A stretch of 64,000 nucleotides of DNA from Bisporella sp. PMI_857 (taxonomy: Eukaryota; Ascomycota; Leotiomycetes; Helotiales; Helotiaceae), in NCBI GenBank assembly GCA_021307315.1, contig JAJSPD010000048.1:124001-188000 (forward strand), written 5' to 3'. The position numbers and the translations under genes are program-made. The notes beneath the pieces were generated by a model. It ran no database searches. It was not told the DNA's origin and saw only the letters and a program-made list of their open reading frames with translations. Shown here piece by piece: positions 11,180 through 20,833 of this stretch (the stretch's first letter is position 1; every line of letters begins with the position of its first letter).

Positions 11180-11803
11180 TCAATACACGTGTAAATCTTC
11201 CTCAATAGCCATGTAAACTCGATCTCCTTCCTGCCGCTTCACCCATCTGCGTACAGGAGCATCTCGGTATTGGCCAAATTCCTCATCTAATTCCTCCCTT
11301 GTCCAGCTTCGCTCTGGCGCTGTCCCTATATAACGTCCATCGCTATCATGTGCAAAACGACTTAGGTATTCCGATCTCGGCATATATACGCATGTGAAGC
11401 AAGGCTTCGAGCGGCTGCCTGGCATCCCCAATTTCTTCATTCGTCTTATCATGGAGGTCCGCGGCTTGTCGCTTGGGGTGATTGTCAGTTACTTTTAACG
11501 AGAAGCATAAGATCCCGGCTGTACATACCTTGGGTAGACTTTGTCGTCTGATGAGTCTTCTTGCAACCGTACTGGCACAAGCATAACAGTTTGGTCTGTG
11601 TAGCCAAATGGTGGAAGAATTGGCGCTTGCAGACCCCAGGGACACGCCTTCTCCCACGCAGACGGCTCTGTGTACTGTGGCATCGGCTCGCCTGTGGCCG
11701 TAAATCGGTCTCGCCAGGAAGATATCTCGGCAATGGGTGATATTGGTGAACTAGACGCCACCTCAATGTGCTTGCGAACGAAGGATGGTTTGGACAAACT
11801 CAT
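11180..11803 (-). CDS. conserved-looking hypothetical protein, two exons (188 aa)
   Basis: Exon 1 is 11803-11529 and exon 2 is 11471-11180. The 57-nt intron has a GTATGT donor and an acceptor after CCCCAAG. The join is in frame and the total divides by three. The protein starts MSLSKPSFVRKH. It has a Pro/Trp-rich first half and a charged second half (RSWTREELDEEFGQYRDAP, then RRWVKRQEGDRVY). No signal peptide, membrane segment or named domain is visible. The clean open frames and balanced composition argue for a real gene. Its function is unknown. Confidence 0.6.
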
Positions 11804-13199
11804 TTTCTCGCAGCGACGTTTGAGGTTTGAGCTTAAGATAATTTCCGGTGTTGCTTTGAAGAAAAGCATCGATTTTGCAGTAAGTATTACCAAGCCTAAC
11901 ACGGAGCATTTATTTATAGCAAAAATACATGCATTCGTTACATTACTAATGCCATCGCTTTTAATGCAATGCATTATACAAAGATTTCTTGCTAAACCCA
12001 AGCTCATGCCCAAGCTTGACCCTATCTAGGCCCGTTGAGAGCTTTTCAGCCATCACGTTTGCAATAAACTCCGTTTGTAAGCAATAGGAGTCGGATCCAA
12101 AGCGAGGTACTGCCTTTTTGGCTCCCTTAAGATTAGTCACAAATTCATCACGTGCAGGGAAGTGAACTCGGGTTCAATCCGAGACGGGCTTGGTCCCCTT
12201 ACATGATTGGCTCCACTACAATAGTTTTCACTAATAGGAGCGCAGGATGAGGAATATATGCCCAGGTCAGCAAGGCGCGAATTGACGATTATCATGGGGA
12301 TTCAGAATCCCTACTCGAGGCATTGTCCATACCCACAGAGTATTGCGAAGACCCCAAAAGCTTCATGCTTTCTTTACTTGATCTTTTTTTGATGATTCTC
12401 AGCTTGCTTCGACAGCTACTTCACGATCTTCATCAGCTCGAAGTTTAACGTTTAATATCACCTTGCCGTTCCCATTGACCACGAACCCGATCTTCCACTC
12501 CCGAAGTTTCCTATAGTATTCTTAACCTAATGGATGTACTGTCGCCACATACGCTGCCCGATTGAATGTATCTCATAATACTACCAGATAAGTCAGACTC
12601 ACCTTTTCTTTCTTCTGATTTTGTTTTAGTGCTCAGACGTGAGCAGCTGCTACTTAACCTGAGCTGAAGGTGAACATTCCCTGAGCATGCCTGACCACGG
12701 CCTGACCACACAGCCTGAGCACTGAGCGGGCAATTTAGCTCCTAAAGGGGCTTGTTTAGGCTCCATTGATGCTCGGTTACACTTTCCTCATCTTGTCTCG
12801 AAGTACAGATCCCATTTTGGCTCTATTACAGCCGAGATTCCCCAGAGCCATTTTTAGATCTACATTCGCTTATATACTATAGAAAATATTTAGGGGGGTA
12901 GGTAGTACATTGTAAAATCTCCCAAGACTTGGCCAAGTTTTCTGGGCCACCTGACTACCTGTGAGAACCTCGTTTATCACAAAGTGTTGACCAATCAAAC
13001 AGGTTCTTGACAAAAATCCAACACACCGCCTTGCAGGAAGAGCCTGCGGTTGGCCGCAACAGAGAGCATGCGTAAGTCGCCGATTACTTAATTAATCCTT
13101 TCCAACAACCTGCCTCACCTTGACCTCATACATTAATACCCAGCCGCAGGCAATGCAACAGTCTTTCACTCGTCCAAGTTCCTAGCCTCTCCTGCCTAA
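11804..13199. other. intergenic region, 1.4 kb
   Basis: Promoter space for two divergent genes. It contains a palindrome-plus-tail element at 12168-12213 (listed separately) and a CCTGA-rich patch at 12655-12725. No coding sequence is supported. Confidence 0.45.
12168..12213. promoter_or_regulatory. TCGG-N7-CCGA palindrome with downstream ATGATTGGCTC
   Basis: TCGG, seven bases, CCGA at 12168-12182 has the form of a Zn2Cys6 dimer site (inverted CGG half-sites). It is followed 20 nt later by ATGATTGGCTC (12203-12213), which contains an ATTGG/CCAAT box. The same pair recurs at 24437-24479. The role is inferred only. Confidence 0.35.
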
Positions 13200-14306
13200 A
13201 TGGCGCCCCTCACCCTTGAAAACCTTGCCAAGAATGTTAAAACATCGTTGCTGTTTCATGAGCGTAAGTCAATTTCCGCCTTGTAACTGTTAATATTTTG
13301 CAAAGCGATTCCTAAAGCTATTATATTATACTAAACTGAATATTAGATCTCGTTCTTGACATTCCACTGCCGGCGAGCGAGCTTGCGCGTTTGCCAGGTG
13401 CTGCTAGCAACGACCGCGAGTCTACTTTTATTCGTTGGTCTGCTATCAATTGCGGGCCGACTGAATTCACTCGCAAAAACTACTATATTCTACGGCCTTT
13501 GCTATACAACAAACCTCGGCAAACTAAGCTTCTGATCTCTGTCAATATTTCTGATACCGATAATGAAACCACTATCCGAAACACACTCGACTGTATTCTT
13601 CGTAACGTGAACTTTGTAAAAACTGCAACGGATCTCAATTCTATAGTTTCATGGAAAGAGATTGTTGTTGTTTTTATAGGCTCATCTAGTGTTATGCGGC
13701 CTGAAACGAGTGACTTTCTTCGCCGACTTGGTCTTTTTACTAAGCCTGTTCCGTTTCCTCTATTAGACAAATGGACAGGCCAAATATACGAGGTAAATTC
13801 TTTCAAGTTTTGCTTTGTCTAATAAAGCTTGATTGCTAACTTCGTTTCCTGTTCCAACTATATAGTACACACCGTTCCTTAGCCCACGTTCTATTGGCAA
13901 AGAGCCAAGGCCACTTCGAGCCCCTTACCAGCTAATTTTCTTTGATTCTGGAACTCGTCTTACTACAGATATGGCCAATATCTGGATTGTACGCGCTTTT
14001 GCTACATTGTTAAAAGCTGAAATCTGGGTGTCAATTGAGCCAGGGAAAAAACTTAAAAACACAGCGTTTGTTACTATTTTGCAAGAGTTTCAAAAAATCC
14101 CTTCTTGTCTTTCTATCGTCGGCTATACAGCAGGGTTTTTTCGTCGGTCATCGGCGGCAGACCCTACAGTATCCGTTCTTGCTTTTAGCATCAACAAGCA
14201 GCTTAAGCAATCAGTTGAAAGCATTAAAAAGAATATCGGAAATGCAGTACGCGCATACAAGTTAAAGTTATTGCTTTCGTCAGATTATGAGTTGGTGGAG
14301 TCATAA
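13200..14306 (+). CDS. truncated, divergent chitin-synthase-like protein, three exons (316 aa)
   Basis: Exons 13200-13263, 13347-13792 and 13866-14306 join in frame (951 nt). The order of motifs follows the N-terminal half of class I-III chitin synthases. HLVLDIPLP (from residue 22) matches their N-terminal signature. Next come FTRKNYYILRPLLYN, a segment like TELLIVIT (KLLISVNIS), WKEIVVVFIG, QIYEYTPF, PYQLIFFDSG and a diverged SIEPGKKL where LLDVGTKP is usual. The protein ends where the catalytic core would begin. There is no EDR or QRRRW motif and no transmembrane domain, against about 900 aa in full-length enzymes. It cannot be an active synthase by known rules. It may be a regulatory paralogue or an expressed relic. 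The start ATG is the first in frame. Confidence 0.65.
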
Positions 14307-15698
14307 GGGTTGTGTTCTAGGGTCTACGGTTCATTTTTTATTTTGTACCTGGCGGCTATTTTACCTTGCTATGCAGGCAAATTTATAGTCATTTCTATTC
14401 TTTATTCTATATAATGATATGCATGTGTAGGCTAACACAAAACAAACTTATGAATGGGTGTTTCAGCGGTGTTTACACACACTCTATTACAATCCATAGT
14501 CTCTGGTTCAAGTTCATGTATGTACACAGAAGATTGCGTAAGTAGTGTGATACGATTTGTAGGCAAGCCTCTATAGTTATCACGAATCTTATTCTGGTGT
14601 TATTGGATTGGTCATTAAAAGGTTCAATATGTAGAATTCCAAGGTCGGCAAAAGTAGAGAGAGAGAGAAAGATTCTATTTACGTTTTGGCGAGGGTCATG
14701 TTGCAAGTGCCACATGACCTCCTAAGCTCCAAAACCGAAGAAAGGACACTGGAGGATATGCCTCTAGCAGGGTATAGTCTTTTGACTTTAGGTATATACA
14801 GATACTAGCGTGGTGAAAAGTAGAGCTCGAGAGAGCCAGGCAAATAATAACGGATATCGATCACGTGCTATATAATAATAGACAACAATAACAAACCTTG
14901 TAAAGACAATTCGCAATGGTTCCATTATTTCTATTACTCCCACGGCCTAAGTATAACAATTAGCAGATTAAAATAAATGCACGATTGATTAGAATAAAGG
15001 GCCGGTTTTTGTTAGTAACCACGTGAATCACGTGTTCATCAAATAAAACAACGTACAAAATAGGTTTCGTCTCATTCTAGAATCATGTATATAACACTCG
15101 TTTTAGGATTTTTAGATCAATGAAGGTTTATCACTTCAATAGCCTTTGCGCTAATCAAACTCCGACAATTGAAGAAACCAACAGATGGAGTCACCCCGAT
15201 GGAGCCGCTGCATTCGCAGTTAGAATCCAACAGTTGGATACCCAACAAGGATCGGTGGCTTATTGTGGCGTGGACGACGTGACCATTAATAGTTTTGCCG
15301 ATAGTAGTAAAGCATTTTGCCAGTTCATATGAAGAGTCATATATTTTTGTAATGAACGGAACGAGGGAATTGTGGCTCATTCGATAATCGATGTAAAACA
15401 AGAAGTCAAATGTTTGTATTACCCGCTTTCCCAACGTGTTTGGTAACTCCAACTCAGAAATTGTCCAATCTGGTAACAGAAGGCCTGAACTGCCACTGCT
15501 CCTTCACAATGTTGCTTTTCTTGGTATCATTCATCTCACCAACGGGAATATCAGTCTCATCTGCGGGAGACGAAAAATTTACATAAAAGCAACGTGGGAA
15601 CCTGCCAGTATCCGCCTCTCCACCAGGAATAACCACTAGCACTTACTATCAATTCTAGTCACTCGAAATCAGACTATTCATTCATCTGTTTATACAAG
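14307..15698. other. intergenic region, 1.4 kb
   Basis: AT-rich, with CACGTG sites at 14861-14866 and twice at 15020-15034. Two adjoining minus-strand open stretches (15642-15454 and 15452-15117) look partly protein-like, but they lack an ATG and a consistent splice. I do not call them genes. Confidence 0.4.
15020..15034. promoter_or_regulatory. double CACGTG (E-box) element
   Basis: CACGTG at 15020-15025 and again at 15029-15034, starts 9 bp apart. This is the binding palindrome of bHLH/Cbf1-type factors. It lies about 670 bp upstream of the secreted-protein gene. The function is inferred. Confidence 0.3.
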
Positions 15699-16343
15699 AT
15701 GGTTAACTTTAAGCCCATGCTCTTTATTATCTCTCTCACTTCATACGCCATAGCTGGGCCTACCAATCGCCAACAGGTCACTCAGCCAGAAGCTAACAGC
15801 ATTAGTGTAGATAGCGTGGATACATGCTACAATGGTAATAACAACCCTGGCACAAAGAATAATACTCGCGGCAGCAGTGATATCCACACACTTTCCACGC
15901 GCTCTGAAGTGGTTCAGCTTAAACATATGGACTTGCAGCCCAGAGGAAACTGCTTCTCAGCACCCAGTGGCAGGGGCTCTGGAAGAAATAGAAACAGCGG
16001 CAGCAGTCACGAGCTCACTAGAGTCGAGCGCCAGGCTAACCGTCAGGCTCACCGGGAAGCCAACCACCGGATGCATGATCATACATACGACGGTCGGCGG
16101 AGAACCCCCGAAGAATATGGTGAGGCCCTGAGAGCCGCTCGCCGCCGTCCAAACAGTTTGGTGGTTCACCACACTACTCCTGAGGAATTAAACCGCGGCA
16201 CCAGGGACTCGTCAGGCAGGAGCAGCAGGAACCACAGGAACAATAGGAGCAGCAGGAATAGCAACGGCGGCAACGGCAATAGGGGTAGTAGGGGCAATAC
16301 CAACAGAGGCTCTTCCTCAAGGCGGCCACGCAGGTCCACCTAA
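15699..16343 (+). CDS. secreted Arg/Ser/Asn/Gly-rich small protein (214 aa)
   Basis: A single open frame. Residues 1-19 form a signal peptide (MVNFKPMLFIISLTSYAIA). The mature part has only two cysteines (C43, C85), so it is not a typical cysteine-rich effector. Residues 104-150 are a highly charged, probably helical stretch (VERQANRQAHREANHRMH). From residue 168 on the sequence is low-complexity with repeated RSS, RNN, RGS and NRG units and a very basic tail. It is a candidate secreted or cell-wall-associated protein, or an effector; no family is recognised. The ATG follows a short AT-rich leader. The flanks are gene-poor and carry repeats, as is common for lineage-specific secreted genes. 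Confidence 0.65.
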   Translation: MVNFKPMLFIISLTSYAIAGPTNRQQVTQPEANSISVDSVDTCYNGNNNPGTKNNTRGSSDIHTLSTRSEVVQLKHMDLQPRGNCFSAPSGRGSGRNRNSGSSHELTRVERQANRQAHREANHRMHDHTYDGRRRTPEEYGEALRAARRRPNSLVVHHTTPEELNRGTRDSSGRSSRNHRNNRSSRNSNGGNGNRGSRGNTNRGSSSRRPRRST

Positions 16344-17299
16344 AACAGTAGTAGGCAAGGGGGCAAAGAGGAGAAGACTTGATGTGGTGCAAAAGAAAGG
16401 TTTACACTTGTTCTGCGATCTTGTTTTGGGTTTTGTCTGTGTTTGCATGTTTTCACGCTTGGTTTGTACTTTTGATTTGGCGTTTATGGCGTTCTGTCTA
16501 TATTATGGATGTTTACGTGTTTTCACGCTTGGTTTATACTTTCGATTTGGCGTTTACGGCGTTCTGTCCATATCATGCACGTTTGCAGCGCTTCGATTCT
16601 AAGGACAAGCATTTCGCTTCAAAGGTTTTACTCGATCCTAGGCTAGTGCAAACAAGAATATAAATTTAAGTCCTGTTCTAAGCTTTCAACAAAAGTCGAA
16701 AGTAGTAACTGGTGCTGGGTAGGGTTGAGTAGCGATCGGATTTTCACCTTTTCTTTTTAGAATTCCACTACTGTTTCAGCTGCCAAAAGATCAAACAGTC
16801 CTCAAGAGAGGGCAGCTTCCGCCCGGCGAGGAGTTTGTTGTGATGGCACAACCCTTATGGAACAAACACGGCATTGGAAATCAATCGAGTTCTAACTCAA
16901 CAAATTGGTGGTAAACAGTGTGGTTTAGAGAAAACAGCTTACGTGTCTCTAGTCGATGTTGTGGTGTTAGCCGTGTTGACAGACATCATATATGAATAGA
17001 TACCAAATCAAAATTTCACACTCTTGCTCAGGGGAAATATAATATCCATGCCATTCACTGTCTCAGATTAAAAAAGCCAACTAAGAGCGTAGCTAGGTCA
17101 ATTTCTGTATGCGGGTTCCTGGCGTTGGTTATAACCCAGCCCAACAGCTGAGAGATGAGGGGTGGACATTTGACACGGTTATTACCTTCAACTTTATTGT
17201 ACAACTTATCAATGTCTACTTATTGGTGAGACAATCTCACAGACTTGCTATTTACAAAATAAATCTTCTCGCTTTCTTAAAATATGTCTAATAGCGAAT
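16344..17299. other. intergenic region downstream of secreted-protein gene
   Basis: It contains the 70-bp tandem duplication at 16441-16580, then AT-rich sequence with no supported gene. Confidence 0.4.
16441..16580. repeat. 70-bp tandem duplication (two copies)
   Basis: Copies 16441-16510 and 16511-16580 align without gaps and differ by scattered, mostly transition, changes. A third copy starts (gtttgcag) at 16581. It lies 100 bp behind the stop of the secreted-protein gene, probably in its 3' flank. Confidence 0.8.
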
Positions 17300-19370
17300 A
17301 AATTTTACTCTGAAATCTATCTTATTCAACATGGGGAGTACATTAGTGGGTGATTCTCCTCAGAACATTCATACCGAGCTTCTTGGCGAGCTTGACGCGT
17401 CTCAATATAACGTCATTGACCGCAATGTTTTGATCCACAGTGTACAAGACCTTGTAGTTGGGATACTTCTGAACCACAGCAAGGCAGAAGTTCTACATAA
17501 TTGTACTCTTGGACAAACCGACGGCGCCAATAATAGCTAGAACACCATGCCTCGGTGACTCTGCCTTCTTCATGCATTTCTTCTCGCTCTCTGAGAAATC
17601 CTTGAAGAATTTCTCATCGCGATCTTCAGACAGCGAATCCTTAAGGTTGGCTGGCTGAAAGGGTAGATCGTCGTCCGGGTCAACAAATACTTCGTGTAGA
17701 TAATCCTTGATCTTTGATTAGGATCTGAGGTTTCTCATTTGTAGATGCTCCTAGAAGCTCAATGAAAAGTGCTTGAAATTGGGTATTCGCAAATCCTACA
17801 AGAGCGACTGACTAACAAAGCAAATATTCTGATAAGGTGCGCATCCTCTCTGGTGCCGAATTGTAACTCTAGTTTGAGGATCAATCTAGGAATAGAGAGT
17901 GGAGGCTGCTCGAATCGGCCGTTGATGTTACCATTCTCTAACTTATCGGCACCATCACTGTCTTTTTACCAACCGCCTAAGGTTGTTCCTTGCCGATTGC
18001 GATGGTATGCAACGTAGAAATCTGGAATCAAGGAAGCTTCAACCCGACTTGTCCAACGAGTGATCAAGCAGAATTTCGTTTTCTTTCCAGCTACTCCGCA
18101 TCGATTGACATCGTTTATATATGAAACGAGATATTCCTTGACAGTGGTTGTCAACAAGGAAGGAATTTCTACCTTTGTTAGAATCGCATACACATTCTTC
18201 TGTAAATCTTAAAATTTTCTTCTCCCTAAGATCGAGGTCTTCAGGCAATTGTAAACCATTAGGAACGCCATCCTCGTAATATTTGTTTTTAACCTCACAA
18301 ATGTATTTAAGAGGGATAACTGTTACAGAACTAACCCAACCAGGAGATCTAGCAGTAACCCGCTTAGGGGGGCTCAGTATTGCCTTCATCAGCATCAGCA
18401 GTCCGTAGTCTCTTAACCTAATTCTCCTTGGCCAGAGGATAATTATCTAGAAAATTATTAGCCATATATTAGTATCCACTATCACATGGCACCTATCATC
18501 ATTCTCTGTGCTCGTATCTTCGGATTTCTTATTCCAAGCACTAACAATCTCCTCCTATGCAGCACCCGAGTCCCATCCACCAGGGTTTGAATCTTGCTCG
18601 GTAAACGAGTTCCATTCAACATTGTTGGCATTTTGACAATTAGTGTTAGACTAACTGCCCAGAGACATTGGTGCTAGCCCCTCTAGTGCTGGTTTGTTAT
18701 CAGCCTCCATGTTTAGTCGATCTCTAAGGTTGAAATAGACTTACCTAGAAGTACCCTGAGCTTGATACCACTGTAATGGGACAGAGAATGGTATTGCTCC
18801 ACAGTCAGACCATATACAGTTTTGACTCTATGTGTAGTCTCACTGCCGTCATATATAACCAGATGAAATGGCGATCAACTGCATCATCTACGTCAATAGG
18901 GGTGGGATTAAATGAACAATTAATTGCTTAGTCTGCTTGTATGTAAGGGAATACATAATCCCAAGCTGAATCGCCTCACCAAGCCTCTTTCCTTAGGCGA
19001 GAGCTGCATCAACAAATTGCTCTTGGGTGAGATTGGTCTTTAGAGTGGATGGTAAGTCATCCAAAAGCTTGTAGCGATTTTTGAAGGCAGATCTGTAGCT
19101 CCTCCGTAGCGGCTGCAATTCCCAGTTGTTCCCGAAGGCCGATCTGGAGACCACAAACACCACATAATGCCTTGTGAGAGGACGCGAATTCCTCGTCTGC
19201 ACCATTGGGAAAGCAGATCTTGTAAACCGCCGCGGGATCTACCTTGGCGGCTGCGAAGTTAAAAACGAGTAGACTGTCCAGTTTGATTAAAGAGGGAGAG
19301 AAATAGAGAGAGGTTTTTGGAGGAGGAGGTGGTGCCATCAAGTGAGATATACCCAAAGCGGAAAGAGCAT
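17300..19370 (-). pseudogene. decayed P-loop ATPase/helicase-like gene
   Basis: The minus strand shows fragments of one long protein in several frames, interrupted by stops. The N-terminal-like part is at 19356-18993 (KVDPAAVYKICFPNGADEEF, YKLLDDLPSTLKTNLTQEQF). A middle part is at 18640-18040 (VEWNSFTEQDSNPGGWDSG, VIPLKYICEVKNKYYEDG). A nucleotide-binding region is at about 17700-17330 (HGVLAIIGAVGLSKSTIM followed by a stop, then NFCLAVVQKYPNYKVLYTVD). The P-loop reads GAVGLSKS, so the GK of a working Walker A is also lost. The context fits the UPF1/AAA helicase-like proteins that are common in fungi. Many Trp/Gln-to-stop changes and AT-richness suggest RIP-type decay. The ends are approximate. 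Confidence 0.5.
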
Positions 19371-20833
19371 CTAACAGCCTAGCTAGGTAAGATTGATCGG
19401 TACCAAATGCACTGGCCGCCTAGCAAAGGTGAGGAAACAATGACAAATCGAGGCTCAAGTTCAATGTCTCATTAGAGGATATTCTCAAGAGCTTGCAGAC
19501 TCCAAAATGTCATTTGTCCCTATCAGCTACCTGGCTCACCAGCTAAGCAATATTGAGCCGATTTGTGATACGGTTATTACTTTTTCTCTATTGCATGCCT
19601 TTCGATGCTTGATTAATTGTGAAACAATTATATAGAATTGCTTTTCACGAAATTCAATTGAGTTTTCAAGTTCAACGTTGACACATCGATTGCAGGTGAA
19701 AATTTAAGTGTTGGCATTTGGTACTAAGATCGCCCATTCATCTCTCAATCAAAGAGGTCGAATCTATTAGCGTTGTGGACCTCCGTCTATCCAATTCTTC
19801 GATATCACTATCTTCAATATGGTGGTGGCGTTTTGCTCCGTGTTGAAATCTCATCATTAGCAGTACTTATTCTCGCCTCCCTTCCACTACGGACGCGGGC
19901 AGAGAATCGACAGTGTTGGTGGTAACAAGATATGAGTCACTATACTAGTGTGCCTAATATTACGCACTCAAAATCAACTAAACTGTACTTTTACAACACC
20001 TCCAGCCTATCTCACCTTCGAGTCCTTTGCCTTGAGGTCTGCCACCAAATTTCCCTTTCCCGGCTCTCACCATTACTCATTACAGTGCTCTGCCCTCCCC
20101 AGCCTTACCACGGATATTGCAATAAAATGCTTATTTTAGGGAAGCAAGCTGCAAATAAACCAATAACTTTCCATCGCTTGGTCATGGCCTCCGCATATTT
20201 CAACCAGCGTTGCCTCCAAGAGCTCTCGGCCATTCTTTTTCACCTTCCCTGTCTGCCTTATTCTTTGCTCACCTAGCGCTATTGTCTCATTTCATTTTGT
20301 ACAATCACATCCTATGAAATTTCACAGCCTTTCCTTTCTTGCGCTCACATATGTACATCGTTACCGGATGAACTAAAGGCTCCTCCTATTTACCAGTCCT
20401 TCTCACTCTTTCCCCACCACCCATCTCCCGAAATCCATGCTCAGGCATCCATCGAGCCTTGCATAGCACTCTGCCTCATACCGTTCCTGGGACGGTGCAC
20501 TTCCTGTACTTTATGTCGCCCATATATTTGTGCTAGCTCTCCCACAAACAAAGCGATTTCCCTCCCCATATTAAACACCCATGAGCCCCAATTTCTCACA
20601 TAGCAAGACCTGGGTTATTTATCTTCTCTCACCTTTCTCATGCCTATGTTATTCTTTCTCAAGGAATCGTTCAACTTATTATCGTTCTTCTATCATTCTC
20701 TTCATCAGATTATTTTTCGTGTGAGCGCTAAGCCACTCCTATCCTTAAGAGATTTAGAACTACAAAATTAACCTCAGTGAAAAGTGCACAAGCAATGGCA
20801 CACCGAGCAAGACTAAAGAATGACTTTAGAACA
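19371..20833. other. intergenic region, 1.5 kb
   Basis: CT-rich and AT-rich tracts with short chance frames. No gene, RNA or repeat is supported. It includes the 3' flank of the large minus-strand gene. Confidence 0.45.

Noticed and set aside
12160..12190. tRNA T-arm-like sequence (CTCGG GTTCAAT CCGAG)
   Set aside because: The stem pairs only when the loop is shifted by one base from the tRNA consensus, and no acceptor stem, D-arm or anticodon arm can be drawn. Treated as a regulatory palindrome instead.
15117..15642. Adjoining minus-strand frames that look partly protein-like
   Set aside because: Neither has an ATG, the frames conflict and no splice site joins them.
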